NCBI RefSeq assembly: GCF_015100395.1
Contig: NZ_AP022847.1
Location: forward strand, 248,001 to 312,000
Origin: Nitrosophilus alvini
GTDB taxonomy: Bacteria > Campylobacterota > Campylobacteria > Campylobacterales > Nitratiruptoraceae
Reading direction: 5' to 3'
Length of the DNA stretch: 64,000 bases
A model generated the notes under the pieces. That model was not told the DNA's origin and searched no databases. It saw nothing but the letters and a program-made list of their open reading frames with translations. Below, piece by piece: positions 1 to 7,249 of this stretch. The position numbers and the translations under genes were made by a program. The first letter of the stretch is position 1. Every line of letters begins with the position of its first letter.

Positions 1-1
1 C

Positions 2-454
2 CTTTCCAAAGAGGTCAATAGAGCAGTTAGTCTCAGAAATTTTGTAAAAATGGCACTTGTGGCAGATGGAAGACTTTCACCGACCGATACTTCCAAAGAG
101 GCTATTAAAAAAGTAAACAGAGACGATCTTATAGTAAGTATAATGGATCTGAAAAACAATTTTGAGAAAAATGGGATTCTTCTGCTTAACAAAGCACTTG
201 TTTTTACATCAAAGAAAGATACCAGGCTACATCTGAAAAAGTGGCATCCATTCATAGCAAAACTTCTTGAACTACTTCAAAACAGAGATCTGGAACTTAT
301 ACTTTTTGGCAATGCGGCAAAAGATATACTGAGTATCAAAGAGAGTAGAAAATTTAAAGTTTACCATATGGAACACCCATACAATGTCAGTTTCGTGACA
401 AACAAAGAAGCACTCGATTTTTTTGGTAAAATGGAACTTTTAAAGAGACAATGA
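2..454 (+). CDS. Uracil-DNA-glycosylase-family protein, C-terminal part (5' end outside window)
   Basis: The reading frame is open from the first bases of the window, so the true start lies upstream; the ATG at 50 is internal. The visible 150 residues end with elements typical of the uracil-DNA glycosylase fold: a W-H-P-F-I helix start, the strand LILFGNAAKD, and an H-P-Y-N segment near the C terminus, where family members carry the DNA-intercalating loop. Upstream of M50 the segment RAVSLRNFVKM continues the protein. Family members excise uracil from DNA or act as uncharacterised paralogues; the catalytic N-terminal motif is not visible, so activity cannot be judged. The next gene starts 19 bases downstream on the same strand. 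Confidence 0.6.
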   Translation, partial: LSKEVNRAVSLRNFVKMALVADGRLSPTDTSKEAIKKVNRDDLIVSIMDLKNNFEKNGILLLNKALVFTSKKDTRLHLKKWHPFIAKLLELLQNRDLELILFGNAAKDILSIKESRKFKVYHMEHPYNVSFVTNKEALDFFGKMELLKRQ

Positions 455-472
455 TATTAAACGGATAATGAA

Positions 473-1456
473 ATGAATAAAAAGATTCTTGCAGTAGTGT
501 TATTTGGCATATATCTCTTTGCATCAGATATGAGCATCTGGCTAAGGCCGGACTACATTCCGGCTCCGAAAGAGAATCCCCTGACAAAAGAGAAAATAGA
601 GCTAGGGAAACTGCTTTTTTTTGATCCGAGACTGTCACGCAACGATACGGTATCTTGTGCCACCTGTCATATACCGTACTACTACTGGACAGACAGAGTA
701 CCAAGGGCAGTTGGAATTGAGGGAAGGAAGGGTACAAGAAACACTCCTACTATAGTAAACGGTGCATATCTTCACACATTTTTCTGGGATGCAAGGGCTG
801 AGTCTTTGGAAGAGCAGGCATTGGGTCCTATTGAGGCGAAAGCAGAGATGGATATCTCTGCAGAAGAGCTGGTCAAAAAACTCAAAAATATAAAAGGGTA
901 TGTTAAACTTTTTGAAAAGGCGTTTCCGGGGATTGGCATAACAAAAGAGACAATAGCAAAAGCGATAGCCTCCTTTGAAAGAACGGTAGTTTCTACAGAG
1001 TCAGCTTTTGACAGATGGGTTAAAGGAGATCAAAATGCTATAAGCGAGGAGGCGAAAGAGGGTTTTGAGATATTTAGAAACAAGGGCAAATGTATATCCT
1101 GCCACAGCGGCTTCAATTTTACCAATGAAAGCCTGAACAACATTGCTCTTGGTGACTCGGATCCAGGAGTTTTTGCAATAACCAAAAATCCCATATGGAA
1201 AGGGTGCTTTAAAACGCCGACTTTAAGAGATGTGGCCGAAACATCTCCATATTTTCATGACGGTTCGGTGCATACACTTGAAGAGGCTGTTTATATATGC
1301 GGCAATGGAGGTAGGTATAAAGATATGAAAGGAAGGTCTCCTTTTTTCAGAGATAGGGGACTGAGTATGGATGAAGTGAGAAAAGTTGTAAAATTTCTCG
1401 AGACACTGACAGGCAAGAGACCGGATATCGAAATACCATACGAATTTCCACAGTAA
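473..1456 (+). CDS. Di-heme cytochrome c peroxidase (CcpA/MauG family)
   Basis: Periplasmic enzyme that reduces hydrogen peroxide to water with electrons from c-type cytochromes. The 327-residue product starts with a signal peptide (residues 1-18, hydrophobic AVVLFGIYLF core). It has two heme c attachment motifs, C62-A-T-C-H66 and C208-I-S-C-H212, as expected for the two-heme family, and its length is typical. The start at 473 is chosen because the ATG six bases upstream runs into a stop after two codons. The gene probably follows the UDG-like gene in one transcript and is followed by the tRNA-Arg promoter. Members of this family in Campylobacterota protect respiring cells from peroxide; that role here is inferred from the family. 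Confidence 0.9.
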   Translation: MNKKILAVVLFGIYLFASDMSIWLRPDYIPAPKENPLTKEKIELGKLLFFDPRLSRNDTVSCATCHIPYYYWTDRVPRAVGIEGRKGTRNTPTIVNGAYLHTFFWDARAESLEEQALGPIEAKAEMDISAEELVKKLKNIKGYVKLFEKAFPGIGITKETIAKAIASFERTVVSTESAFDRWVKGDQNAISEEAKEGFEIFRNKGKCISCHSGFNFTNESLNNIALGDSDPGVFAITKNPIWKGCFKTPTLRDVAETSPYFHDGSVHTLEEAVYICGNGGRYKDMKGRSPFFRDRGLSMDEVRKVVKFLETLTGKRPDIEIPYEFPQ

Positions 1457-1505
1457 AAAGCTTTGAAGAGTTATCCCGGAATTTTCCCTTTGCACTCTTT
1501 TATGG

Positions 1506-1511
1506 TATAAT
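1506..1511 (+). promoter_or_regulatory. -10 element of the tRNA-Arg promoter
   Basis: A perfect TATAAT lies 13 bases before the first base of the tRNA. A convincing -35 hexamer is not seen at 17-base spacing (TTTCCC at 1483-1488). T-rich tracts lie upstream instead, as is common for sigma-70 promoters in Campylobacterota. Confidence 0.6.
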
Positions 1512-1524
1512 TTCACTCCTCAAA

Positions 1525-1601
1525 GCGCCCGTAGCTCAGCTGGATAGAGCAACAGGTTGCGGTCCTGTAGGCCGGGAGTTCGAATCTCTCCGGGCGCGCC
1601 A
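1525..1601 (+). tRNA. tRNA-Arg, anticodon GCG
   Basis: The 77 bases fold into a complete cloverleaf with encoded CCA: 7-bp acceptor GCGCCCG/CGGGCGC, D arm GCTC/GAGC, anticodon arm ACAGG-TTGCGGT-CCTGT, 5-base variable loop and T arm GGGAG-TTCGAAT-CTCTC. Anticodon G34-C35-G36 reads CGC and CGU. A20 in the D loop (GGATA) fits arginine identity. The gene's 3' end is the attachment site of the adjacent integrated element and remains intact at this junction. A G34 anticodon is noteworthy because most bacteria use ACG (inosine) for this box. Confidence 0.95.
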
Positions 1602-1612
1602 GAGTGCTTCAT
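1585..1612. repeat. attL: 28-bp direct repeat overlapping tRNA-Arg 3' end
   Basis: The repeat starts in the T-arm 3' strand (1585), covers the acceptor 3' strand and CCA, and runs 11 bases past the tRNA. It is identical to 7367-7394; flanking bases differ on both sides. Insertion here leaves an intact tRNA. Confidence 0.92.
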
Positions 1613-1651
1613 ACTCCCGATTTTAGGGGACTTTTAGTCTCGCGATTTTCC

Positions 1652-1668
1652 ACTGTGCCCAAACTGTG
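1652..1668. repeat. Left arm-type repeat (probable integrase binding)
   Basis: ACTGTGCCCAAACTGTG occurs here, 40 bases inside the left attachment repeat, and again at 7250-7266 near the right end. Each copy contains a decamer repeated with 11-base spacing, although the second unit is degenerate here. Short direct repeats flanking the att core on both sides are typical of tyrosine-integrase arm sites; binding is inferred. Confidence 0.5.
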
Positions 1669-1678
1669 TCAGCAAGTG

Positions 1679-2758
1679 TTATTCAGATATAAGAAAATCT
1701 GATATAAAGGTGGCTCTTTTTTTCTTTTTGCTTCTGATATATCTTGCATATTTTTGTAGTGTCATTGAGCTGTCTTTGTGACCAAGCATTTGACTAACCC
1801 AAAGGATATCTTCACCATTTGCTATCATTAGGCTTGCAAATGTATGTCTCATCTGATATAGATTTCTGTGAGGAATCCCCAATTTTTTTAAAGTAGGTTT
1901 CCAGTAATAGGCACTGATTTTATCACAGGTATTAAAGGGTCTGTTCTCATAGGTTTCAAAAACATAAATTGCCTTTTTTCTGGATAACTCTCTGTGCATT
2001 TGCAGATAAGGCATCAGAGGTTCTATAATGTCAATTTCTCTGATACTGTTTTTTGTTTTGGGCAGATAGTCTTTTCCTCTTCTTCTTGAGCGTTTGATCT
2101 GGATGACCTTTTCTTTCCAGTCTATATCTTCCCATTTCAGACCTATAAGCTCACCTGTGCGCATACCTGTGAAAAAGCCTGTTGCAAAAAAAGCTCTGAT
2201 GTGTTCGGGCATCGCATTTAAAATGGCAAAAATTTCCTCTAAGGTGAACGGACGTTTTTCTCTTACTTCTTCTATTTTTGGAGACTTTACAAGTTTAAAA
2301 GGATTTTTTTCAATAATCTCATCTCTAACCGCATCTTCAAAAATGATATTGAAGATTTTTCTCACCTTTGCCAATGTTGAACCCGAAACTTTATCCAAGA
2401 GCCTGTTTTGCCATTTGGCAATATCAGAGGGTTTGATTTTATCAAGCCTTTTCGATTTAAAATAGGGCTTGATATGGCATTCATACCTTTGGATATAGTC
2501 TTTTTGTGTAATTTCTCTTCTTTCGTGCCTGTGGATTTCAAAACTTACTTTGGCAAATTCACCGACAGTTGGCACTTTTGGTTTCTCATTTTCAAAGAAC
2601 TCACCGGAGTTAAGCTTATAAAGCAGTTCCGGTATGATTTTTTGCTGGGCGAGTTTACGATTGGCTTTGGTGTCGTCTAATCCCAAAGACTTTCTATATC
2701 TTTTTGATTGATGATAAAATGTTATGTACAATCTGCCGTTGCGACTGGTCAGTGTCAT
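1679..2758 (-). CDS. Tyrosine recombinase / phage-type integrase
   Basis: Catalyses site-specific integration and excision of the element at tRNA-Arg. The product has an N-terminal AP2-like arm-binding region, a SAM-like core-binding domain (from about residue 55) and a catalytic domain. Box I is TGMRTGEL, a lysine follows in the KTKNSIRE turn, box II reads Y-Q-M-R-H-T with Tyr replacing the usual first His (common in phage integrases), and the LGHKD segment is followed by the Tyr nucleophile near QKYARY. I chose the start at 2758 rather than the longer frame to 2803 because GGAAAGAG sits directly before it. It overlaps the upstream HTH gene by about 65 bases, suggesting translational coupling. 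Its 3' end is 66 bases from attL. Confidence 0.93.
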   Translation of the reverse strand: MTLTSRNGRLYITFYHQSKRYRKSLGLDDTKANRKLAQQKIIPELLYKLNSGEFFENEKPKVPTVGEFAKVSFEIHRHERREITQKDYIQRYECHIKPYFKSKRLDKIKPSDIAKWQNRLLDKVSGSTLAKVRKIFNIIFEDAVRDEIIEKNPFKLVKSPKIEEVREKRPFTLEEIFAILNAMPEHIRAFFATGFFTGMRTGELIGLKWEDIDWKEKVIQIKRSRRRGKDYLPKTKNSIREIDIIEPLMPYLQMHRELSRKKAIYVFETYENRPFNTCDKISAYYWKPTLKKLGIPHRNLYQMRHTFASLMIANGEDILWVSQMLGHKDSSMTLQKYARYIRSKKKKRATFISDFLISE

Positions 2759-3020
2759 CTCTTTCCTTTCCGACCACCCAATCGTCAATCGCAACCCTGT
2801 CAAATAAAATTTTACCAGCTTTTTTGAAATAGTGAATATTTTCTATGAACTGTTCATTCTTGAGTTTATAGATCCTGTCTTTAGAATATCCAAGATATTG
2901 GCTAAGCTCTTTTACATTAAGCCACCTTTTTTGAGTGCTGTTTGTCAATGCTTTTTTAATAGCTTCTATATCCTTTTCAATCTTTTCTATTTTGTTGAGA
3001 TTTTCAAACTTTATATCCAT
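2694..3020 (-). CDS. Small HTH protein, probable excisionase / AlpA-like regulator
   Basis: A 108-residue protein with a short N-terminal coiled coil (residues 4-30, rich in E, K, I). It is followed by a winged helix-turn-helix of the excisionase/AlpA type (WLNVKELSQYLGYSKDRIY, then a F-K-K-A-G-K-I-L-F wing and a W-V region). Such domains bind DNA to direct excision or control integrase expression. The gene lies directly upstream of, and overlaps, the integrase, and starts 9 bases after the replication-initiator gene stops, so the three form one operon. The role as excisionase is inferred from domain type and position. Confidence 0.75.
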   Translation of the reverse strand: MDIKFENLNKIEKIEKDIEAIKKALTNSTQKRWLNVKELSQYLGYSKDRIYKLKNEQFIENIHYFKKAGKILFDRVAIDDWVVGKERDDTDQSQRQIVHNILSSIKKI

Positions 3021-3029
3021 ATTCTCCCC

Positions 3030-4379
3030 CTATATGTTGATTTCGGCTTCAAGGTTTCGTTTTACGATCTCCTCGTAAAGCAATTGATGTCTTGCCTTCA
3101 TAAGATCATCTTTGTTAGAGTCAACATTTAGCACTTTTGATATTTTTTGATACTCTTGCAATAGTTCATAATTATTGAGTCTCTTTATAGATCTTGACTT
3201 TAAAGGCTTGATGATCTCTCCATTTTGCAGCAATCTTAGATTTTCTGTCTCACCGTTTTGCTTTTGGATTATTATTGGTGTATAAAAGTCTTCTTTTGAA
3301 TGATTGTTTGCCTTTAATGACTTTTCCACCTTTTCATAAAGCTCTTCATATAGCTCTTTGGTTATGAATATATTGTGAGCTTTTGCTTTTCTTGCAAGTC
3401 TTATATGCTCCTCTATAAACATCTCTTCGTTAAACAGATAGCTTTTTGACTTTATTCTCTCAAGAGGTGTTTGTATCTGCATAAACTCTTTGATTTCATA
3501 TGAGTTTTTGATATGGAGCCAAAGAGGATCTGTTTTTGCTCTGTACCTGTTTTTTTCTTTTATAGTTTCAGGCAAGGCAAGCCGTATCTCATCCATTGCT
3601 TTTTTAAAAAGTGATTCTGCATTTTTTAAAAGATCTTCTATGGTATCTATCTTGTAGTTTTTCAGATACTGCCTATGAATCTCAAATTCAATATTGAATA
3701 TCGGCTCTTCCAAAGAGAAGGCGTTATTTAGAAAGAATTCCTGCATCAATGTTGATTTACTGCTGTTTAACATTTCAATTCTTTTGTCATAAATTCTAAG
3801 CATAAAGGGTTTTTTGCCGATATATATAGTTTCAAGTCTTTTGGAGGTGTAAAGTTCTTTATAGATTAGTGCAGATTTCTGTTTTCTTGTAACAAACATA
3901 TCCTTATTTACAAAGCTCATATCATATTGGACGAATGTATTTAGATCAGCTCTTGTTACAGGCCTGTAAGCAGTTGTAAAATCCTGCAGAATATCCTCTA
4001 TCAAAGCAAGCATGGATTTTATGCCAATGGTATATATTCCATCAGCCAGGAGCTGTACTCTTATATTGTGTAGATTTTTATTGGTATAAGGGTCTTTGAA
4101 TCCGATTTTAAAAAAGCGGTTTGTATCTTGAAGCCAAATGAATCCTTCTGCATTGCCAAGAAATTCAAGTGTTAAATCTTTTAAGGTTATGATAATATCT
4201 TTGTTTTTTATTTTCAGATAGTTTTTCTCGTAATTATCTTTTGTGGTTTCTATCTGATCTAATATATTTAGATACAGATCATCATATCTTTTGTTGGTCT
4301 CTAAAAAGTAGTATAGAGTATCTATACCGGAAATAGTTTTTGGTTTGTCAAATAGTTTGACATCAGTTTTTAACTTCAT
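3030..4379 (-). CDS. Probable replication initiator (Rep_trans / phage gpII-like)
   Basis: A 449-residue protein starting after GGAAAGAG. Around residues 140-145 it has RADLNTF (R-x-D), and near residue 190 LRIYDKRIEM (R-x-Y-D-K-x-x-E). This motif pair recalls the replication-initiation factor family of filamentous phages and rolling-circle plasmids. The C-terminal third is charged and helical and matches nothing I recognise. If the assignment is right, it nicks the element's double-strand origin and starts rolling-circle replication after excision. A hairpin-rich candidate origin lies directly upstream (4408-4577), and the HTH and integrase genes follow in the same operon. The family call rests on two short motifs plus context and needs a profile search. 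Confidence 0.55.
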   Translation of the reverse strand: MKLKTDVKLFDKPKTISGIDTLYYFLETNKRYDDLYLNILDQIETTKDNYEKNYLKIKNKDIIITLKDLTLEFLGNAEGFIWLQDTNRFFKIGFKDPYTNKNLHNIRVQLLADGIYTIGIKSMLALIEDILQDFTTAYRPVTRADLNTFVQYDMSFVNKDMFVTRKQKSALIYKELYTSKRLETIYIGKKPFMLRIYDKRIEMLNSSKSTLMQEFFLNNAFSLEEPIFNIEFEIHRQYLKNYKIDTIEDLLKNAESLFKKAMDEIRLALPETIKEKNRYRAKTDPLWLHIKNSYEIKEFMQIQTPLERIKSKSYLFNEEMFIEEHIRLARKAKAHNIFITKELYEELYEKVEKSLKANNHSKEDFYTPIIIQKQNGETENLRLLQNGEIIKPLKSRSIKRLNNYELLQEYQKISKVLNVDSNKDDLMKARHQLLYEEIVKRNLEAEINI

Positions 4380-4407
4380 ACTCTTTCCTTTTTTATTTTT
4401 GTGTTTT

Positions 4408-4577
4408 GTATAGGGGTGTTACTAATACCCCTATACTTTGCACCGCATTGGAGCCTCTTCGCAAAATTGCGCCTCTTCTCCAATGCTGCGCAACTTCCCG
4501 GAGCTGACGCCTCGATGCAGCTCGCCCGGGCTGCAGTCTTTCAAGCTCGTTGTCAGGCCTCCGCAAAGCTACGGCCT
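4408..4577. other. GC-rich hairpin-dense region, candidate replication origin or structured RNA
   Basis: This spacer between the Rep-like gene and the small ORF is much more GC-rich than the rest of the element and packed with inverted repeats. A 10-bp perfect stem 4408-4417/4427-4436 (GTATAGGGGT) has a 9-base loop. A 9-bp stem 4445-4453/4478-4486 encloses CGCAA-AA-TTGCG and two copies of GCCTCTTC. GAGCTG/CAGCTC at 4501-4506/4518-4523 extends by CCCG/CGGG across a bulge. AGGCC/GGCCT pairs at 4555-4559/4573-4577. Position beside a Rep-like gene suggests a double-strand or single-strand origin; a structured leader RNA is the alternative. Confidence 0.5.
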
Positions 4578-4731
4578 ATATCCCGTAGAATTGGCATTTG
4601 CCGATAGTCGCCACCTCTACTTCAACATCACTGTTCTCTTTGCCTTTGTACTTGATAACTTCACCTGTCTCTTTATTTACATAATCTGCCTGCGTGAATA
4701 TGTGCAGCAGATGACCTTTTAGGATAAGCAT
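4576..4731 (-). CDS. Small 51-residue protein of the element
   Basis: The ATG at 4731 is preceded by AAAGGAGACGAA, an almost ideal ribosome binding site, which favours this start over a longer frame reaching 4911. The product begins MLILKGHLLHIFTQ, continues with a Y-V-N-K-E-T-G-E-V turn and ends abruptly at QFYGI exactly where the GC-rich hairpin region begins. The beta-rich start could be a truncated ssDNA-binding-type protein of a rolling-circle element, but nothing in 51 residues proves that. It is co-oriented with the Rep-like gene and sits 196 bases upstream of it. Confidence 0.5.
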   Translation of the reverse strand: MLILKGHLLHIFTQADYVNKETGEVIKYKGKENSDVEVEVATIGKCQFYGI

Positions 4732-4756
4732 TTCGTCTCCTTTTGCATTTTTTGGA

Positions 4757-4770
4757 GACTGCCGGCAGTC
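4757..4770. promoter_or_regulatory. Perfect 14-bp palindrome upstream of the small ORF
   Basis: GACTGCCGGCAGTC lies 26 bases upstream of the ATG at 4731, in the gap after the minus-strand cargo gene (stop at 4829). With no U-tract on the minus strand and no plus-strand gene ahead of it, it looks more like an operator for the replication operon than a terminator. Confidence 0.35.
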
Positions 4771-4828
4771 GTTTTTTGTTGCAACAGGAAAATTGTAAAG
4801 AAATTTGATGAGAAAAAATGAGGAGTTT

Positions 4829-5815
4829 TTACTTAACTGGGTGTAAAAATTCGGATGGAAATAATTGAAAAAACATGTTAATAGGATGCTCATTGAAAAA
4901 TCTTTCTGCATCCATTGATATGAAGCTTATTTCTGGAAGTTCTTTTTTTAATTCTTTAAAAAAATCATCATACTGTTCTATTACAGAATCTGGATAAATT
5001 TTATTAGAAGTTTTGTTTTTAAAGATTGGAAGTCCTCCTAACCGACCAGAGATATAAATTTTTCTAAGTAGATCAGCAGAATTTTCTTTAATATAGTAAC
5101 CAAATAAAATATATAAAATTTCATTTACAATATTTAATGCATATGATGATTTGATCTGCATTTTTTGCCGAAAATATGCATTAAGAACAATTGCCAAACT
5201 CTTATATATAATTTCTTCAGAATGAATTGGAGTACTTGAAAAATATAAATATATTTTCTTTATAATTGATTTCATCCAAGTTTCATCCTCTTTAAATTTG
5301 ATCTGCTCTATGGGAATAAGTGTATATATATTTAAAAAAATCTCTGTAAACGGCCGGTTATGGATCATCATTCTGAATAATACTGCATATATTTTGGATG
5401 ATCCTGGAAAAGTGTTACACATATCAAAAATTTCTTTTCTAAATTTTCTATATTTTTTTCTAAATTTGACTTTATCGCTCTTTAATCCAGCGAAGCTGTT
5501 TTCATACTCATCTGAATTGTAAAAATCTATCGACTCGAGATATCTGTAAATTAAAAAAAGAACATAATAGGTATGAAAAAATATTTTTCGGTTTTCAAAA
5601 AATACTACTTTTTCATATTGCCGTAGTTTATAAAAAGGATTTTTAAGTTGATAGAATATTGAAGCATATTTATGCTCATGAAATTGGTTAAAAACTTCTA
5701 TTGTATTATGAGTAACAGTTTTATCTTTTGGTGAATTTTTTATACCTATTTTTAGGTTTGGCTTCAGTTCATAATAATCATAATATTCGTGCAGAATATA
5801 TTTTTTGTTTATCAC
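4829..5815 (-). CDS. Unrecognised 328-residue cargo protein
   Basis: I do not recognise this protein. It is a soluble, mostly helical, aromatic- and lysine-rich sequence (many F, Y, I, K) with no signal peptide or clear membrane segment, although residues 85-95 are hydrophobic. Translation probably starts at GTG (5815) after AAAAGGTTTAAA. A lone R305-x4-H310 pair near the C terminus resembles the RX4-6H motif of HEPN RNases, but one short match is not evidence of a HEPN fold. The gene is strongly AT-rich and transcribed divergently from the KAP-like NTPase across 170 bases with inverted repeats. The pairing inside a mobile element suggests a linked accessory function, perhaps defence. Confidence 0.7.
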   Translation of the reverse strand: MINKKYILHEYYDYYELKPNLKIGIKNSPKDKTVTHNTIEVFNQFHEHKYASIFYQLKNPFYKLRQYEKVVFFENRKIFFHTYYVLFLIYRYLESIDFYNSDEYENSFAGLKSDKVKFRKKYRKFRKEIFDMCNTFPGSSKIYAVLFRMMIHNRPFTEIFLNIYTLIPIEQIKFKEDETWMKSIIKKIYLYFSSTPIHSEEIIYKSLAIVLNAYFRQKMQIKSSYALNIVNEILYILFGYYIKENSADLLRKIYISGRLGGLPIFKNKTSNKIYPDSVIEQYDDFFKELKKELPEISFISMDAERFFNEHPINMFFQLFPSEFLHPVK

Positions 5816-5985
5816 TTTAAACCTTTTGTTAACTTTTTAGTTGATACTATTAGTTAAAATGTTATATCTTTGTACAATAAAAGACAAGTTGTTTCTTTAT
5901 GAAATTTCAAAAAATATTACTTTTTTATCACTATATTGTATTATAGTATTTATAAATTTTTTGAATTTTTAAAGAGAGGTTATTT
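5816..5985. promoter_or_regulatory. Divergent promoter region with inverted repeats between the cargo genes
   Basis: This 170-base, very AT-rich spacer separates the two cargo genes. Near the minus-strand gene, TTAACT (5829-5834) faces AGTTAA (5852-5857), with AACT/AGTT nested at 5831-5842. Near the plus-strand gene, ACTATA faces TATAGT (5930-5947) over a 6-base loop, overlapping the region where a -10 element (TATAGT or TATTAT) would sit. The symmetric sites suggest that a repressor controls both genes; the regulator is unknown. The NTPase start has AGAGAGG as ribosome binding site. Confidence 0.4.
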
Positions 5986-7248
5986 ATGGGTATTGAGAAT
6001 ACAGAAAAAAATTATGTGAAACTTCTAAAAACTTATTTGATAGAAAATGAAAACTCTTATCTTTTAAGCGATATTGGTAAAAATAAAATTGCTATGATTT
6101 CAGGCGAATGGGGAAGCGGAAAAACATTTTTTTGGGACAATATTAGAAAAGAGTTGAATGAAAAAAAAGTGAAAAATATTTATATAAGTTTGTATGGAAA
6201 AGATTCAATACAAGCGATTGAAAATGAACTATTGTTAAAAGCATATAATTTGAGTTTAGGGAAAAAAGACGATGATGAGAATAGAGATATTATAGAGAAA
6301 GGTTTTTCGGTATTTACTCAAGTATCTACAGGTTTTAGTCCTTTAATAGGTTTTAATTTTGAAAAAGTTATTGAAACAGTTAAAGAGTTAAATATCGAAA
6401 AAAAATTTCAAAAAGCGGGAGAAGTTTTAAATGATGGAGTCATTATCTGTTTTGATGATTTTGAAAGAAAATCAACTGCTGTCAATTTAAACGATCTTTT
6501 TGGTTTTATAACGAATTTAACTATAGAATACAATTGCAAAGTGATTATTATAGTAAATAGTGAAGCTTTTAAAGATGAAGAAGCAAAAGTTTTCAAAAGA
6601 GTAAAAGAAAAAAGTATAAGCAAATATTTTCACTACAGGCCTGATAAAAAACATCTGTTTGATCAAATAGTCTCAAGTTTAAATAAAGAAAATCAAGAGT
6701 TAAATAAGAGAATTTTCTCAATTATTGATATGACAGATGTTTGCAATGCAAGAATATATATTCAAATAGTTAAAAATGTTTATGAGTATAATAATAAGTA
6801 TGAAATTAATGATAATTCATTAAAAATTTTGGTATTGAATACGATATTTTTTAGTATCTATCATGAAACAATTAAAATATCGAATATAAAAAGTCCTATA
6901 ACTAACCTTTCTGAAAATTTTTCAGAACTTTTGATAACTGTATTTTATACATTTGTAAATAACTATAAAACTAACAAATTGAAAAAAGAGGCTTTTTTGT
7001 CGCGCCTGAAAGATAGAGTTTATTATGAAATAGGAAATAAAAACCAGGAGCAGTACAAGGTATTATTGGAAACTATTGAAAAAAATTCGGATTATTTATA
7101 TGATTTGTATAATTATGTTTTTGTTTATAATATATTAAATCAGACTAAAATAAATGAAAAATATTCTCGTATAATAGATAAAACTGAACAAGAAGTAGAA
7201 AATATTAATCAGATAAATAATTTTATTGAAACAGGAATTCTTTTATAG
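5986..7248 (+). CDS. KAP-like P-loop NTPase (mobile-element cargo)
   Basis: A 420-residue ATPase. Walker A is G40-E-W-G-S-G-K46-T47. Walker B is VIICFDD (152-158), followed at once by F-E160-R161; G-E-W-G-S-G-K-T with D-D-x-x-R is the KAP NTPase signature. A GFSPLIGF segment (about 116-123) between the Walker motifs is where KAP proteins often carry membrane insertions, but it is too short to span a membrane. The C-terminal half is helical and unrecognised. KAP NTPases are frequent in anti-phage systems, where an ATPase module is coupled to an effector. Here the only partner in reach is the divergent unknown gene at 4829-5815. A defence role is inferred from family and location. Confidence 0.8.
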   Translation: MGIENTEKNYVKLLKTYLIENENSYLLSDIGKNKIAMISGEWGSGKTFFWDNIRKELNEKKVKNIYISLYGKDSIQAIENELLLKAYNLSLGKKDDDENRDIIEKGFSVFTQVSTGFSPLIGFNFEKVIETVKELNIEKKFQKAGEVLNDGVIICFDDFERKSTAVNLNDLFGFITNLTIEYNCKVIIIVNSEAFKDEEAKVFKRVKEKSISKYFHYRPDKKHLFDQIVSSLNKENQELNKRIFSIIDMTDVCNARIYIQIVKNVYEYNNKYEINDNSLKILVLNTIFFSIYHETIKISNIKSPITNLSENFSELLITVFYTFVNNYKTNKLKKEAFLSRLKDRVYYEIGNKNQEQYKVLLETIEKNSDYLYDLYNYVFVYNILNQTKINEKYSRIIDKTEQEVENINQINNFIETGILL

Positions 7249-7249
7249 A

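Noticed and set aside
4440-4580. Integron attC-like site on the minus strand (GCCTGACAAC start)
   Set aside because: No matching R'/R'' core pair (GTTRRRY with RYYYAAC) in the right order, and no integron integrase; the hairpin cluster is better explained as an origin-like region.
4401-4722. Two plus-strand ORFs across the hairpin region
   Set aside because: They lie over inverted repeats and the antisense of the 51-residue gene, have no ribosome binding site and have low-complexity translations.
4757-4770. Terminator for the cargo gene
   Set aside because: The minus strand lacks a T-run after the palindrome; an operator is more plausible.
4576-4911. 111-residue version of the small ORF
   Set aside because: The extra N terminus overlaps the cargo gene stop and has no ribosome binding site, whereas the internal ATG at 4731 has an excellent one.
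4897-4914. HEPN RNase motif (R305-x4-H310) in the unknown cargo protein
   Set aside because: Single short motif close to the C terminus with no supporting fold evidence; kept only as a hint.
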